This document shows positions 27,215 to 38,746 of a stretch of 64,000 nt of DNA, in pieces. The notes beneath the pieces are model-generated. The model did not search any database. It had not been told where the DNA came from and saw nothing but the letters and a program-made list of their open reading frames with translations. Each line of letters begins with the position of its first letter. Within the stretch, counting starts at the first letter, position 1. A program made the translations under genes and the position numbers. Source of the DNA: Pseudomonas berkeleyensis (GTDB lineage: Bacteria > Pseudomonadota > Gammaproteobacteria > Pseudomonadales > Pseudomonadaceae). The DNA lies in assembly GCF_014109765.1 (NCBI RefSeq), contig NZ_CP059139.1, positions 4,462,501 to 4,526,500 of the forward strand, written 5' to 3'.

Positions 27215-27575
27215 CACAACAACAATAACAAGCAATGCCCTACACAATAAGAACAAGACGAAACGACTCCAGAACAACAAAAACAATAAGGACGGAGGCG
27301 CAGCTAACTGATTCTTTTGGAGAGGAGTTGCCTCAGGGGTTCGCCCCTTACGACCAGGCTGAGAACAATAAAACTGCCCCAAGGCAGCGCCGGAACTGGT
27401 TGGAACATGGCAGCATCAGCGTCCAAAGAAATCCGTTTGCTATTGGCTCCCCTCTCTAGGGAGCACCCGGTAAGCCACGGCAAGCCGGGAAGGGCCAAAC
27501 AACAAAAACAACAGGCCCTCAATAACAATAAAAACAAAGCACGCACCAACTTGGGGGGGAGCTTCGGCTCCCCCA
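27215..27575 (+). ncRNA. crcZ: CrcZ, Hfq/Crc-sequestering small RNA
   Basis: About 360 nt between cbrB and pcnB, the conserved CrcZ position. It carries six A-rich AAnAAnAA-type motifs, each able to bind an Hfq hexamer with Crc: near 27216-27231, 27243-27256, 27271-27290, 27361-27373, 27497-27513 and 27520-27538. The 3' end is a GGGGGAGC/GCTCCCCC hairpin with a TTCG loop (27555-27574). CrcZ made by CbrAB titrates Hfq/Crc and relieves catabolite repression. Ends are approximate; the known RNA in PAO1 is about 400 nt. Confidence 0.9.
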
Positions 27576-27789
27576 GTAGCTTCCGGTTCCCGGATCCCCG
27601 CCTGCCGCCTCTCTACACACCTTCTCCCTACACGATGCTAGAATCCGCAGCAATCATGCGGTCATCGTTTCGCATGCCGTTGAAAAAGTCGTTGCCAAGG
27701 CAAGCCGCTCTTAGCGCTGCGACGCCCGTGCCGGCAGTTTTTCAACAGTATGCGGGGCTGGCCGACCACTACTCCAAACAGTGCATCCC
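27576..27789. other. crcZ-pcnB intergenic region
   Basis: About 215 bp without a gene that I can support. It probably carries the pcnB promoter: TAGAAT near 27639-27644 could be a -10, but I do not see a convincing -35. Confidence 0.4.
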
Positions 27790-29187
27790 ATGCTGAAAAA
27801 GCTGTTCAAGTCTTTCCGCTCACCTCTGCGCCGCGCCGCTCGTCCACGCAGCACCCCTGAAGTGCTGGGCAGTCGACAACATCCGCTCAATCGCAACGAG
27901 ATCAGTCGCCACGCCATCAGCGTGGTCGAACGCCTGCAGAAAGCCGGTTATCAGGCCTATCTGGTCGGCGGCTGCGTGCGCGACCTGCTGCTGGATATCG
28001 ATCCGAAGGATTTCGATGTCGCCACCAGTGCCACGCCCGAGCAAGTGCGCGCCGAGTTCCGTAACGCACGGGTGATCGGTCGCCGCTTCAAGCTGGTTCA
28101 CGTGCACTTCGGTCGCGAGATCATCGAAGTCGCCACCTTCCGCGCCAATCATCCGCAGGGTGAGGAAGAGGAAAACAGCAACCAGGCCGCGCGCAACGAG
28201 AGCGGTCGTATCCTGCGCGATAACGTCTACGGCACTCTGGAAGACGACGCCCAGCGCCGTGACTTCACCATCAATGCGCTGTACTACGACCCGACCCAGG
28301 AACACATCCTCGATTACGCCCGCGGCATGCACGACGTGCGCAACCATCTGGTGCGGCTGATCGGTGACCCCGAGCAGCGTTACCTGGAAGATCCGGTGCG
28401 CATGCTCCGGGCAGTACGTTTCGCCGCCAAGCTCGATTTCGATATCGAGAAGCACAGCGCCGAACCGATACGCCGCCTGGCACCGATGCTGCGCGATATC
28501 CCCTCGGCGCGTCTGTTCGACGAAGTGCTCAAGCTGTTTCTCGCCGGTTACGCCGAGTACACCTTCGATCTGCTGCTCGAACACGACCTGTTCGCTCAAC
28601 TGTTCCCGGCCAGCGGAGAAGCGCTCAAGCGCAACCCCGAGTACACCGAGAAGCTGATCCGTCAGGCGCTGATCAACACCGATGATCGCGTCCATGAGGG
28701 CAAGTCGGTCACCCCCGCCTTCCTCTTCGCAGCCATGCTCTGGCCAGCCCTTCCAGCCCGTGTGCTGTACTTGCAGGGCAAGGGCATGCCACCGATCCCC
28801 GCCATGCAGGAAGCCGCTCACGAGCTGATTACCGAGCAGTGCCAGCGCATCGCCGTGCCCAAGCGTTTCACCATTCCTATCCGCGAAATCTGGGATATGC
28901 AGGAGCGCCTGCCAAGACGCAGTGGCAAACGCGCCGACCTGCTGCTGGAGAACCCACGCTTCCGCGCCGGTTACGACTTCCTTCTGCTGCGCGAACTGGC
29001 CGGCGAAGATACCGGTGGCCTGGGCGAGTGGTGGACCGAGTACCAGGATGCCAACGACAGCCAGCGCCGGCAGATGATCCGCGACTTGGCCGGTAAACCC
29101 GAGGCCGCGGGCAACGCCCCACGCAAACGCCGGCGCAACAACAACCGGCGCAAACGCAGTGACGACGGCAGCGCCGCCGCAGAATGA
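27790..29187 (+). CDS. pcnB: Poly(A) polymerase I
   Basis: 465 aa class II nucleotidyltransferase that adds 3' poly(A) tails and so promotes RNA decay. The head domain has LVGGCVRDLLLDIDPKDFD with the catalytic aspartates; an RRDFTINALYYD motif follows. A CCA-enzyme-like neck/body domain leads to a very basic C-terminal tail (PRKRRRNNNRRKRS). The Arg/Pro-rich N-terminal extension before residue 40 is typical of PcnB versus Cca. The ATG at MLKKLF is chosen; GTG three codons earlier is possible. Confidence 0.95.
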   Translation: MLKKLFKSFRSPLRRAARPRSTPEVLGSRQHPLNRNEISRHAISVVERLQKAGYQAYLVGGCVRDLLLDIDPKDFDVATSATPEQVRAEFRNARVIGRRFKLVHVHFGREIIEVATFRANHPQGEEEENSNQAARNESGRILRDNVYGTLEDDAQRRDFTINALYYDPTQEHILDYARGMHDVRNHLVRLIGDPEQRYLEDPVRMLRAVRFAAKLDFDIEKHSAEPIRRLAPMLRDIPSARLFDEVLKLFLAGYAEYTFDLLLEHDLFAQLFPASGEALKRNPEYTEKLIRQALINTDDRVHEGKSVTPAFLFAAMLWPALPARVLYLQGKGMPPIPAMQEAAHELITEQCQRIAVPKRFTIPIREIWDMQERLPRRSGKRADLLLENPRFRAGYDFLLLRELAGEDTGGLGEWWTEYQDANDSQRRQMIRDLAGKPEAAGNAPRKRRRNNNRRKRSDDGSAAAE

Positions 29188-29672
29188 TGGAACGGGTTTA
29201 TATCGGACTGGGCAGTAACCTGGAAACGCCCCGTCAGCAGTTGCAGGAAGCCCTAGGCGCTCTTGCCCGTCTGCCGCATAGCCAGTTGGCAGGCCGTTCC
29301 TCGTTATACGCCAGTGACCCGCTAGGCCCAGCGGATCAACCGCGTTACGTCAACGCCGTGGCAGCGCTGGATACCGAACTGGAGCCCTGGCAGTTGCTCG
29401 ATGCCCTGCAACGCATCGAGCAGGAGCAGGGCCGCGTACGCAAGGCCGAACGCTGGGGGCCACGCACCCTGGATCTGGACATTCTCCTGTTCGGCAATCG
29501 GGTGATTTCAGATGAGCGCCTGACCGTACCGCACTACCATATGCACGCCCGCCCCTTCGTGCTCTACCCACTGGCCGAACTCGACCCCGAGCTGGAGTTG
29601 CCAGATGGACGCCACCTGCGCGAACTACTGGCTGCCTGCCCGTTCACCGGGCTGGAACGCCTGCCCGAGTGA
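29184..29672 (+). CDS. folK: 2-amino-4-hydroxy-6-hydroxymethyldihydropteridine pyrophosphokinase
   Basis: 162 aa, full-length HPPK. It transfers pyrophosphate from ATP to 6-hydroxymethyl-dihydropterin in folate synthesis. Motifs: YIGLGSNLETP at the N-terminus, the catalytic stretch RWGPRTLDLDILLFG with the Mg-binding DLD, and PHYHMHARPFVLYPL. Its ATG overlaps the pcnB stop (ATGA). Confidence 0.96.
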   Translation: MMERVYIGLGSNLETPRQQLQEALGALARLPHSQLAGRSSLYASDPLGPADQPRYVNAVAALDTELEPWQLLDALQRIEQEQGRVRKAERWGPRTLDLDILLFGNRVISDERLTVPHYHMHARPFVLYPLAELDPELELPDGRHLRELLAACPFTGLERLPE

Positions 29673-29954
29673 CACTGCGCTGTTGCGTGGCCCACTCCAC
29701 TTCGGCTTCCGGGCAGCGCACAGCACCCGGTCTAACGTCTGTCGCCATCGCGCAGCCGCTCTAGCCTGAAGCCTGGCCGCCCACATTGGCGGTAACGCCA
29801 GTAACAGAGCGGTAACACCCGCAATTGACTTCAAGCCCCCCCATCAGGACTATAGGCGTCCCGTCGCCCAGCGCCGGGCGCACCTTTATGCCAATCCAGG
29901 CCGGATTGCAGCCAGATAGAAGCCGTACACCGAGCCTGAGCGAGGATCCTTGAA
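29673..29954. other. folK-panB intergenic region with panB promoter candidate
   Basis: About 280 bp. Three GTAAC pentamers stand close together at about 29792-29815. TTGACT at 29825-29830 followed 17 nt later by GACTAT (or 20 nt later by TATAGG) is a weak sigma-70 candidate for panBC. No gene or terminator is evident in the first 120 bp. Confidence 0.4.
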
Positions 29955-30755
29955 ATGCCTGACGTTACCCTGACCACCCTGCAAAGCCTGAAGCAGAACG
30001 GTGAAAAGATCGCCATGCTGACCGCTTATGACGCCACCTTCGCCCAAGCCTGCTGCCAGGCCGGTGCCGAGGTGCTACTGGTCGGCGACTCCCTGGGCAT
30101 GGTGCTACAGGGCCACGACAGTACCTTGCCGGTCAGCGTCGATGAGATGGCCTACCACACCGCCAGCGTCAAACGCGGTAACCAGGGCGCGCTGATCATC
30201 AGCGATCTGCCGTTCATGGCCTATGCCACTACCGAACAGACCCTGCTCAACAGCGCCAAGCTGATGCAGGCCGGCGCGCACATGGTCAAGCTGGAAGGCG
30301 CCGGCTGGCTGGCCGAACCGATCCGCCTGCTGGCCGAGCGCGGTGTGCCAGTCTGTGCCCACCTCGGGCTCACGCCACAAGCGGTGAACATCCTTGGCGG
30401 CTACAAGGTGCAGGGCCGCCAGGAGGCGCAGGCACGCCAGATGCGCGCCGATGCCATGGCACTGGAGCAAGCCGGTGCGGCCATGCTGCTGCTCGAATGC
30501 GTACCCAGCGAATTGGCGGCCGAGATCACCCAGGCGGTGAAGATTCCGGTTATCGGTATTGGCGCCGGCCCAAGCACCGACGGCCAGGTGCTGGTACTGC
30601 ACGACATGCTCGGCCTGTCGCTCTCGGGCCGTGTCGCCAAGTTCGTACGCAACTTCATGGAAGGCCAGGACAGCATCCAGGGCGCCCTGAGTGCTTACGT
30701 GAAAGCGGTCAAAGATGGCAGCTTCCCCGCAGCCGAACACGGTTTCTCGGCATGA
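29955..30755 (+). CDS. panB: 3-methyl-2-oxobutanoate hydroxymethyltransferase
   Basis: 266 aa. It makes ketopantoate from 2-oxoisovalerate, a product of the Ilv pathway also in this window. TIM-barrel segments include [29 protein letters not shown] (metal-binding Asp), [20 protein letters not shown] and [20 protein letters not shown]. The stop overlaps panC (ATGA). Confidence 0.97.
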   Translation: MPDVTLTTLQSLKQNGEKIAMLTAYDATFAQACCQAGAEVLLVGDSLGMVLQGHDSTLPVSVDEMAYHTASVKRGNQGALIISDLPFMAYATTEQTLLNSAKLMQAGAHMVKLEGAGWLAEPIRLLAERGVPVCAHLGLTPQAVNILGGYKVQGRQEAQARQMRADAMALEQAGAAMLLLECVPSELAAEITQAVKIPVIGIGAGPSTDGQVLVLHDMLGLSLSGRVAKFVRNFMEGQDSIQGALSAYVKAVKDGSFPAAEHGFSA

Positions 30756-31609
30756 ATACGGTCAAGACCCTGCGCGAGCTGCGCGCCGCGGTGGCCCAGG
30801 CACGCGCCGAGGGCAAGCAGGTCGGTTTCGTACCGACCATGGGTAACCTGCACGCCGGCCACGTTTCCCTGGTGGAGATCGCCTCACAGCGTGCCGATTT
30901 CGTGGTTGCCAGCATCTTCGTCAACCCGCTGCAGTTCGGCGCCGGTGAAGATCTCGACAACTATCCGCGCACCCTGGTTGCCGACCAGGAGAAACTCTTC
31001 GCCGCAGGTTGCCACCTGCTGTTCCATCCGGACGTCACGGAAATGTATCCGCATGGCATGGACAGCCAGACGCGCGTCACCGTACAGGGCGTGTCCGAAG
31101 GGCTGTGCGGCGCCAGCCGCCCTGGCCATTTCGAGGGCGTGGCCACCGTCGTCACCAAGCTGTTTCATATGGTGCAGCCGGATCTGGCCGTGTTCGGCGA
31201 GAAGGACTACCAGCAACTGGCGGTGATTCGCACACTGGTGCGCGACCTGAACATGCCGATCCAGATCATCGGCGCGCCCACCCAGCGCGCCGAGGACGGC
31301 CTGGCGCTGTCTTCGCGCAACGGTTACCTCAGCGCCGAGCAGCGCGCCACCGCGCCCGTGCTCTACCGCGGCTTGCAGGGTATCGCTGACGAACTGAAAC
31401 GCGGCGCGCGCGATTACACTAGGCTGATCGAGAACGCCCAGGCGCAGCAACGCGAAGCCGGCTTCGTCCCCGACTACCTGGAAATCCGCAATGCCATCAG
31501 CCTGCGTCCGGCCGCCATCGACGATCGCCACCTGGTGGTGCTGACCGCAGCACAGCTGGGGAAAACCCGCCTGATCGACAATCTGGTCGTTGAACTGCCT
31601 GGCCAGTAG
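30752..31609 (+). CDS. panC: Pantothenate synthetase
   Basis: 285 aa. It condenses pantoate with beta-alanine using ATP. Nucleotidyltransferase motif [16 protein letters not shown], then [31 protein letters not shown] and the KMSKS-like [11 protein letters not shown]. The true start is the ATG in the panB overlap; the frame remains open upstream inside panB, but that part is not homologous. No panD follows, unlike PAO1. Confidence 0.97.
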   Translation: MNTVKTLRELRAAVAQARAEGKQVGFVPTMGNLHAGHVSLVEIASQRADFVVASIFVNPLQFGAGEDLDNYPRTLVADQEKLFAAGCHLLFHPDVTEMYPHGMDSQTRVTVQGVSEGLCGASRPGHFEGVATVVTKLFHMVQPDLAVFGEKDYQQLAVIRTLVRDLNMPIQIIGAPTQRAEDGLALSSRNGYLSAEQRATAPVLYRGLQGIADELKRGARDYTRLIENAQAQQREAGFVPDYLEIRNAISLRPAAIDDRHLVVLTAAQLGKTRLIDNLVVELPGQ

Positions 31610-31640
31610 CAGCGTCCAAACACGGACGGTTACACTCTCA

Positions 31641-31670
31641 GGCCCGGGTCACCCCCGGGCCTTTTGCTTT
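31641..31670 (+). terminator. Rho-independent terminator after panC
   Basis: An 8-bp stem GGCCCGGG/CCCGGGCC (31641-31648 with 31654-31661) followed by TTTTGCTTT. It separates panBC from pgi. Confidence 0.85.
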
Positions 31671-31688
31671 CGCGGATCAGGAGCTCCG

Positions 31689-33353
31689 ATGGCCTACTAC
31701 CAGCAGCCTCACGACGTCACCACCCTGCCCGCCTGGCAGGCCCTGCGCCAACATCGCCAAGCGATGGCCGGATTCAGCATGCGCGAGGCTTTCGCCGAGG
31801 ACGCCACCCGCTTCCAAAGCTTCTCCCTGAACAGCTGCGGCCTGCTGCTGGACTACTCGAAGAACCTGATCAACGAAGACAGCCTGGCGTTGCTGATCCA
31901 GCTGGCCGAGCAAGCCGGTCTGCCGCAGTCCATTCGTGCGTTGTATCAGGGTGAGCAGGTCAACGCCTCGGAGCAGCGCGCCGCCCTGCACACGGCCCTG
32001 CGCAGCCCGATCGGCCGCCGCCTGGTGGTCGATGGCACCGACATCATTCCCGAAGTGCACCGCGTGCTGCATCAACTGACCGAGCTGGTCAGCCGCGTGC
32101 ACAGCGGCCTCTGGCGTGGCTACAGCGAAAAGCCGATCAAGGAAGTGGTCAACATCGGCATCGGTGGCTCCTTCCTCGGCCCGCAACTGGTGTCCGAAGC
32201 GCTGCGTCCGTTCACTCAACGCGGCGTGCGCTGTCACTACCTGGCCAATATCGACGGCAGCGAATTCCGTGAGCTGACTGCGCGACTGGATCCGGAAACC
32301 ACTCTGTTCATCGTCTCCAGCAAGTCCTTCGGCACCCTGGAAACCCTGAAGAACACCCTGGCCGCACGCGACTGGTACCTGGCCATGGGCGGCCCGGAAG
32401 AAGAGCTGCATCGCCACTTCATCGCCGTGACCAGTAACCGCAAGGCAGCCATCGAATTCGGTATCCGCGAAGAGAACATCTTCCCGATGTGGGACTGGGT
32501 CGGCGGCCGTTACTCGTTGTGGTCTGCCATCGGCCTGCCCATCGCCCTGGCCATCGGGGTATCCAACTTCAAGGAACTGCTGGCCGGCGCCTACGCCATG
32601 GATCAGCACTTCACCCAGGCTCCCCTGGCCCAGAACATGCCGGTACTGATGGCTCTGCTGGGCATCTGGTACACCAATTTCTGGGATTCGCAGAGCCACG
32701 CGATCCTGCCTTACGACCATTACCTGCGTAACTTCACAAAACACCTGCAACAGCTGGACATGGAGTCCAACGGCAAGAGCGTGCGCCAGGACGGCAGCTC
32801 GCTGGACATCGCCACCGGCCCAGTGATCTGGGGCGGCGTCGGCTGCAACGGCCAGCACGCCTACCACCAGTTGCTGCACCAGGGCCGTCTGCTGGTACCG
32901 GCGGACTTCATCGTTCCGGTCAACAGCTACAACCCGCTCTCCGATCATCACCAATGGCTGTTCGCCAACTGCCTGTCGCAAGCCCAGGCGCTGATGCAGG
33001 GCAAGAGCCGCGAGGAAGCCGAAGCCGAGTTGCGTGCCAAAGGCCTGCCGGAAGCCGAAGTGCAGCGCCTGGCGCCGCACAAGGTCATCCCTGGCAACCG
33101 CCCGAGCAACATCCTGGTGATGAACCGTATCGCCCCCTTCACCCTCGGCGCGCTAGTGGCGCTGTACGAGCACAAGGTGTTCGTGCAGAGCGCCATCTGG
33201 GGTATCAACGCCTTCGACCAGTGGGGTGTGGAGCTGGGCAAGGAAATGGGCAAGGAAGTTTACCAGCGCCTGACCGGCCAGCTCGACAGCAGCGCTGCTG
33301 ATGCCTCGACGCAGGGGCTGATCGAGCACTTCCGCGCACACCATCGCGGCTGA
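31689..33353 (+). CDS. pgi: Glucose-6-phosphate isomerase
   Basis: 554 aa, normal for bacterial Pgi. It interconverts glucose-6-P and fructose-6-P. Signature elements: [18 protein letters not shown], the phosphate-binding [12 protein letters not shown], the conserved [16 protein letters not shown], and the catalytic Glu/His/Lys regions ([36 protein letters not shown]). The ATG of MAYYQQPHD has a CAGGAG site 5 nt upstream; upstream in-frame codons overlap the terminator and are rejected. Confidence 0.97.
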   Translation: MAYYQQPHDVTTLPAWQALRQHRQAMAGFSMREAFAEDATRFQSFSLNSCGLLLDYSKNLINEDSLALLIQLAEQAGLPQSIRALYQGEQVNASEQRAALHTALRSPIGRRLVVDGTDIIPEVHRVLHQLTELVSRVHSGLWRGYSEKPIKEVVNIGIGGSFLGPQLVSEALRPFTQRGVRCHYLANIDGSEFRELTARLDPETTLFIVSSKSFGTLETLKNTLAARDWYLAMGGPEEELHRHFIAVTSNRKAAIEFGIREENIFPMWDWVGGRYSLWSAIGLPIALAIGVSNFKELLAGAYAMDQHFTQAPLAQNMPVLMALLGIWYTNFWDSQSHAILPYDHYLRNFTKHLQQLDMESNGKSVRQDGSSLDIATGPVIWGGVGCNGQHAYHQLLHQGRLLVPADFIVPVNSYNPLSDHHQWLFANCLSQAQALMQGKSREEAEAELRAKGLPEAEVQRLAPHKVIPGNRPSNILVMNRIAPFTLGALVALYEHKVFVQSAIWGINAFDQWGVELGKEMGKEVYQRLTGQLDSSAADASTQGLIEHFRAHHRG

Positions 33354-33364
33354 TGGATCTGAGT

Positions 33365-33388
33365 GAGGTGCGTCCAATGACGCACCTC
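33365..33388. terminator. Hairpin between convergent pgi and the GlxA-type gene
   Basis: A perfect 9-bp inverted repeat GAGGTGCGT/ACGCACCTC with a 6-nt loop, no T-run on either side. It overlaps the last bases of the minus-strand gene. Possibly a bidirectional stop or a 3'-end stabiliser. Confidence 0.5.
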
Positions 33389-34355
33389 AACGACAGAAAC
33401 GCTGGCGATACTCTCCAGGCGTCACACCCAGCGCTCGCGCAAAGGCCTGCCTGAGGTTGTACGCATTGACGAAGCCACTGCGCTGCGCCACGCGCTTGAG
33501 CGACGCCTCACCCGCCTCCAGCAATTGACAGGCGCTTTCCAGCCGCAGGTGCAGCAGCAACCGAGCCGGTGTCACCCCGAGTTCGGCCTGGCAATGCCGA
33601 TGCAGCGTACGTGTCGACATCGCGAGGCTGGCGGCCATGCTCTCGACGTCCCAGACGCGTGCCAGCGACGTCCGTAACTCATTCAACAGAGGCTGCATCA
33701 CCCCGTCGGTGGGCGCCTGCTGGGCCAGCAACTCCGCGCTGAACTGCCGCTGCCCCCCAGGCCGCCGCAGGTACATCACCAGGCCCTTGGCAACTTGCAG
33801 CGAAACATCACGACCATGGTCGTCCTCCACCAGGCTCAGGCAAAGATCCATGCCAGCCGTTACCCCGGCGGAACTGTAGAACGCACCGTCATGCACGAAC
33901 AGGCTGTCATGCAACACCTCCAGACCGGGATAAAGCCGCTGTAGCAGCTCGGCATAACGCCAGTGGGTGACCACCTTGCGGCCCGTCATCAAGCCCGCCT
34001 GAGCCAGCAGAAAGGCACCTGTACACACCGACGCACAGCGCGCCGCCAGCGGCCCGGCCTGCGCCAACCAGCTCGCGACCTGCCCCTGATGCATGGCACG
34101 TTGGACGCCATATCCGCCAGCCACCAGCAACGTACAGCCAGCCAGTTCCTGCGGCTCGGGCAACGGCTGGGTCGCGATCGACAGCCCGCTGCTGGACGCG
34201 ACCAGACCGCCCTCAGGCGATATCGCCTCTAACCGATAGGCCGGTCGACCAGCGGCCGACAAATGCTCATCCACTGCGGCGAACACGTCGGCCGGCCCGG
34301 TGGCATCGAGCAACTGAAACGCGGGAAACACCAACAGCAGGACTCTGTGCGTCAT
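33387..34355 (-). CDS. GlxA-family transcriptional regulator (DJ-1/PfpI domain plus AraC HTH)
   Basis: 322 aa. The N-terminal ~180 residues are a DJ-1/PfpI glutamine-amidotransferase-like domain (VLLLVFPAFQLLDATGPADV, with the nucleophile-elbow cysteine in CASVCTGAFLLAQAG). The C-terminal ~100 residues are a double AraC helix-turn-helix (STRTLHRHCQAELGVTPARL, then RSGFVNAYNLRQAFARALG). Such regulators sense small amine or aldehyde-related metabolites. It is divergent from an exported PfpI-domain protein that is the likely target gene. Confidence 0.9.
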   Translation of the reverse strand: MTHRVLLLVFPAFQLLDATGPADVFAAVDEHLSAAGRPAYRLEAISPEGGLVASSSGLSIATQPLPEPQELAGCTLLVAGGYGVQRAMHQGQVASWLAQAGPLAARCASVCTGAFLLAQAGLMTGRKVVTHWRYAELLQRLYPGLEVLHDSLFVHDGAFYSSAGVTAGMDLCLSLVEDDHGRDVSLQVAKGLVMYLRRPGGQRQFSAELLAQQAPTDGVMQPLLNELRTSLARVWDVESMAASLAMSTRTLHRHCQAELGVTPARLLLHLRLESACQLLEAGEASLKRVAQRSGFVNAYNLRQAFARALGVTPGEYRQRFCR

Positions 34356-34460
34356 CGCTTCCTTACCGTCATCAATGGCAGTTTTTCACTCCTTTATGAC
34401 ATATGTGCCACGCCCGCACACGACAAACTGCTCGCCTCTCTCACGCAAAGGAACGACAGC

Positions 34461-35558
34461 ATGCGCAGAAAATGGCCAATGACCGGGTTGCTGGGCCTGC
34501 TGTATTTCGCCGCTTGCGTACACGCCGCTGACGAACGACTGTCCACCTACCAGCCTCGTTTCGAGCGCGAACAGCCTGTGGTGGTCGTGCTCGCGCAGAA
34601 CCAGATGACGGAGCTGACGGATTTCGTGGTGCCGCTGGGCGTTCTGCGCCGCAGCGCCGTGGCCAGGGTGCTGGCGGTGGCGACCGACCCGGGCGTGGTG
34701 CAACTGATGCCAGCGCTCAGTGTGCGGGCCGATGCCAGCATCGCCGGGTTTCAGCGCGATTTCCCCCAGGGCGCCGACTACCTGATCGTGCCCGCCGTGC
34801 ACGACAGCCAGGACGCGCGCTGGCTGGACTTCATCAGACAGCAGGCAGCACTGGGCGCCACTGTCATCGGCATCTGCGACGGCGTGCTGCCACTGGCTCA
34901 TGCCGGCCTGCTGCATGACCGCCGTGCGACAGGTCACTGGTACTCACGCGAGCAGCGCCTGAGCGACTTTCCCGACACCCAGTGGCAGGAAAATCGGCGC
35001 TACGTGGTAGACGGCCAGTTGATGACCACCTCGGGTGTCAGTGCAGCGCTGCCAGCATCACTGGCGCTGGTCGAAGCCATAGCCGGCACGGCCAAGGCAA
35101 GCGCACTGGCCCAGCAACTCGGTGTCAGCGACTGGTCAACCCACCATGACAGCGAGGCGTTTTCCCTTGGCAGCCAAGGCTACCTGACCGCGGCAGGCAA
35201 CTACCTGGCGCGCTGGAGGCACGAAACCTTCGCCGTCACCTTGCTCCCCGGCATGGACGAAGTCAGCCTGGCCCTGCGTGTAGATGCCTGGGCGCGTACC
35301 TTTCGCACGGAGGTACAGGGCGTGGCGAATCAACCCGTATTCAGCGCCAGCGGGCTGGAGTTCATAGCGCAACGGGCAGACGCCTTCGGGTTACCAAAAC
35401 TCCCGGGAGGCATGATGCCCGTCGGGCAGGCCCTCGACGAGGCACTCGCCGAAATCGCTACACGCTACGGTGCCTCGACCCGGAGCCTGGTCGCAGCGCA
35501 ACTGGAATATCGCCACGACGAGCAGGATCGGCAGCATCTCGACACGCATAAGCCTTGA
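34461..35558 (+). CDS. Exported DJ-1/PfpI family protein
   Basis: 365 aa with a probable signal peptide ([22 protein letters not shown], mature ADERLS). The PfpI-like domain spans about 35-220 and includes [20 protein letters not shown], where Cys aligns with the DJ-1 nucleophile, and HWYSRE after it. The remaining ~140 residues show a second region with [18 protein letters not shown] that resembles part of a degenerate PfpI half. No AraC HTH. AAAGGAAC ribosome site 6-8 nt before the ATG. Function unknown; export and pairing with the divergent GlxA-type regulator are notable. Confidence 0.75.
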   Translation: MRRKWPMTGLLGLLYFAACVHAADERLSTYQPRFEREQPVVVVLAQNQMTELTDFVVPLGVLRRSAVARVLAVATDPGVVQLMPALSVRADASIAGFQRDFPQGADYLIVPAVHDSQDARWLDFIRQQAALGATVIGICDGVLPLAHAGLLHDRRATGHWYSREQRLSDFPDTQWQENRRYVVDGQLMTTSGVSAALPASLALVEAIAGTAKASALAQQLGVSDWSTHHDSEAFSLGSQGYLTAAGNYLARWRHETFAVTLLPGMDEVSLALRVDAWARTFRTEVQGVANQPVFSASGLEFIAQRADAFGLPKLPGGMMPVGQALDEALAEIATRYGASTRSLVAAQLEYRHDEQDRQHLDTHKP

Positions 35559-35598
35559 ACCAAGCACCTGCTTGGGTGCACCCTTGTGGCCGTTGCGG

Positions 35599-35615
35599 AC
35601 AAACAATTACAAGGA
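35599..35615 (+). promoter_or_regulatory. Possible Hfq/Crc (CA) motif in the acs leader
   Basis: ACAAACAATTACAAGGA lies immediately upstream of and overlaps the AAGGA ribosome site of acs. It matches the AAnAAnAA catabolite-activity motif at 7 of 8 positions (AACAATTA). Binding there would block translation, consistent with acetate use being repressed by better carbon sources. Prediction only. Confidence 0.4.
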
Positions 35616-35622
35616 CCCCGCC

Positions 35623-37560
<1,938 letters not shown>

Positions 37561-37568
37561 CCCTCGCG

Positions 37569-37596
37569 CCCGGCCCGAAAGGGCCGGGTTCATCTT
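37569..37596 (+). terminator. Terminator after acs
   Basis: Perfect 8-bp stem CCCGGCCC/GGGCCGGG with a GAAA loop (37569-37588), then TTCATCTTGTCTT. Confidence 0.75.
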
Positions 37597-37630
37597 GTCT
37601 TGCGCCAGCCAAGCGCCGAAACTGCGCGCC

Positions 37631-38494
37631 ATGGAATCCTTACGCAAGCAGATTGAAAAGCAGGTTCACAGCCTCACCGGTGCCTCACTGGGTGTGCTCG
37701 ACCTCGACCAGCCCCGTGGCGACGCCGGCCTGTTCGGCCCTGACTCGATGGTGTGGGAAGTGCACGCCGACTTCACCTCGATGATGGTCGGCGGCGTTTC
37801 TGCCCTGCTCCTACAGATGCTCCATCCGTTGGCACTGGCTGGCGTGTGGGATCACTCCACCTTCCGCCAGGACATGCTTGGCCGCCTGCGCCGCACCAGC
37901 CTGTTCATCGCCGGCACCACCTATGGCGGCGCACATGACGCCGAGCAGTTGATCGAGAAGGTGCGCACCATTCACCTGCAGGTGGTCGGCCATGCCCCGG
38001 ATGGCCGACCTTATGCCGCCAGCGATCCTGAATTGCTGACCTGGGTGCACGTTTCCGAGGTCAGCCAGTTTCTCGCCGGCTACCTGCGTTACGTCGACCC
38101 GCACCTGCCGGTCAGCGAGCAGGATCGCTACTACCGCGAAGTCGCGTTGATCGCCGAACGCCTGGGCGCGCAGGACGTGCCCAAATCGCGCCAGGCAATC
38201 GAGGCATATCTTGAGCGCATGCGCTCGCAGTTGCTTTGTGACGAGCGAACCCGTGAGGTGGTGCGGCTACTCTACGCCGCGCCCATGCCGAGCATTCTGG
38301 CCAAACCCTTTGGCAGCCTGGTGATGCAGGCGGGTGTCGACCTACTGCCGGACTGGGCCAGCGATCTGCTCGGCGAGCACCAGGCCGCCTGGCGCCGCCC
38401 ACTGATTCGCAGCAGCGTGCAGCGCACCGCCAGCCTACTGCGTTGGGCAATCCGCAACAGCGCCGCGCAACGGGCTCGCCGTCGACTGGCTTAG
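37631..38494 (+). CDS. Oxygenase MpaB family protein (DUF2236)
   Basis: 287 aa. The DUF2236 signature runs through VWEVHADFTSMMVGGVSALL, MLHPLALAGVWDHSTFRQD and LTWVHVSEVSQFL; conserved His and Arg residues in these segments coordinate haem b in the latex-clearing/MpaB group. Actinobacterial and fungal relatives are oxygenases; the substrate here is unknown. Its own start at MESLRKQIEKQ follows the acs terminator. Palindromic repeats lie just after the stop. Confidence 0.85.
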   Translation: MESLRKQIEKQVHSLTGASLGVLDLDQPRGDAGLFGPDSMVWEVHADFTSMMVGGVSALLLQMLHPLALAGVWDHSTFRQDMLGRLRRTSLFIAGTTYGGAHDAEQLIEKVRTIHLQVVGHAPDGRPYAASDPELLTWVHVSEVSQFLAGYLRYVDPHLPVSEQDRYYREVALIAERLGAQDVPKSRQAIEAYLERMRSQLLCDERTREVVRLLYAAPMPSILAKPFGSLVMQAGVDLLPDWASDLLGEHQAAWRRPLIRSSVQRTASLLRWAIRNSAAQRARRRLA

Positions 38495-38502
38495 GCAGTA
38501 TG

Positions 38503-38602
38503 TGGCGGGTTGCACCCGCCCTACGCGAGATAGCCTCACGGTCTGAGTCATCGGCCTGATCGTTACATGGCTTGAGCCGTAGGGCGGGTGTAGCCCGCCA
38601 AT
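38503..38602. repeat. Pair of inverted GTAGGGCGGGT repeats
   Basis: Two ~24-bp elements in inverted orientation: GGCGGGTTGCACCCGCCCTAC at 38503-38524 and GTAGGGCGGGTGTAGCCCGCC at 38579-38599, 53 bp apart. Each is itself a hairpin. No gene is visible in 38495-38746. Confidence 0.75.
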
Positions 38603-38746
38603 AAGGTATGGCCAGCCACAACAACCTCAGGCAAGAGGCAACGCCCTCCACAATGTTCGCCGAGCACGTGGCTGGCCGGTCACTGCAGGCTATGCGACCA
38701 TCGGGGCCTTTCCGGTCACTCTCTGAACCGAGTCGAGGACATGCAC

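Noticed and set aside
27215..27575. A-rich repeats as a CRISPR-like or microsatellite array
   Set aside because: The units are irregular in spacing and length and match Hfq/Crc binding motifs of CrcZ; no repeat-spacer structure.
30497..30751. N-terminal extension of PanC into panB
   Set aside because: The added 85 residues are Arg-rich and non-homologous; the ATGA overlap with panB marks the true start.
31677..33080. A 467-codon open frame antisense to pgi
   Set aside because: Same effect as above; Gln/Val/Ala-rich nonsense composition and no ribosome site.
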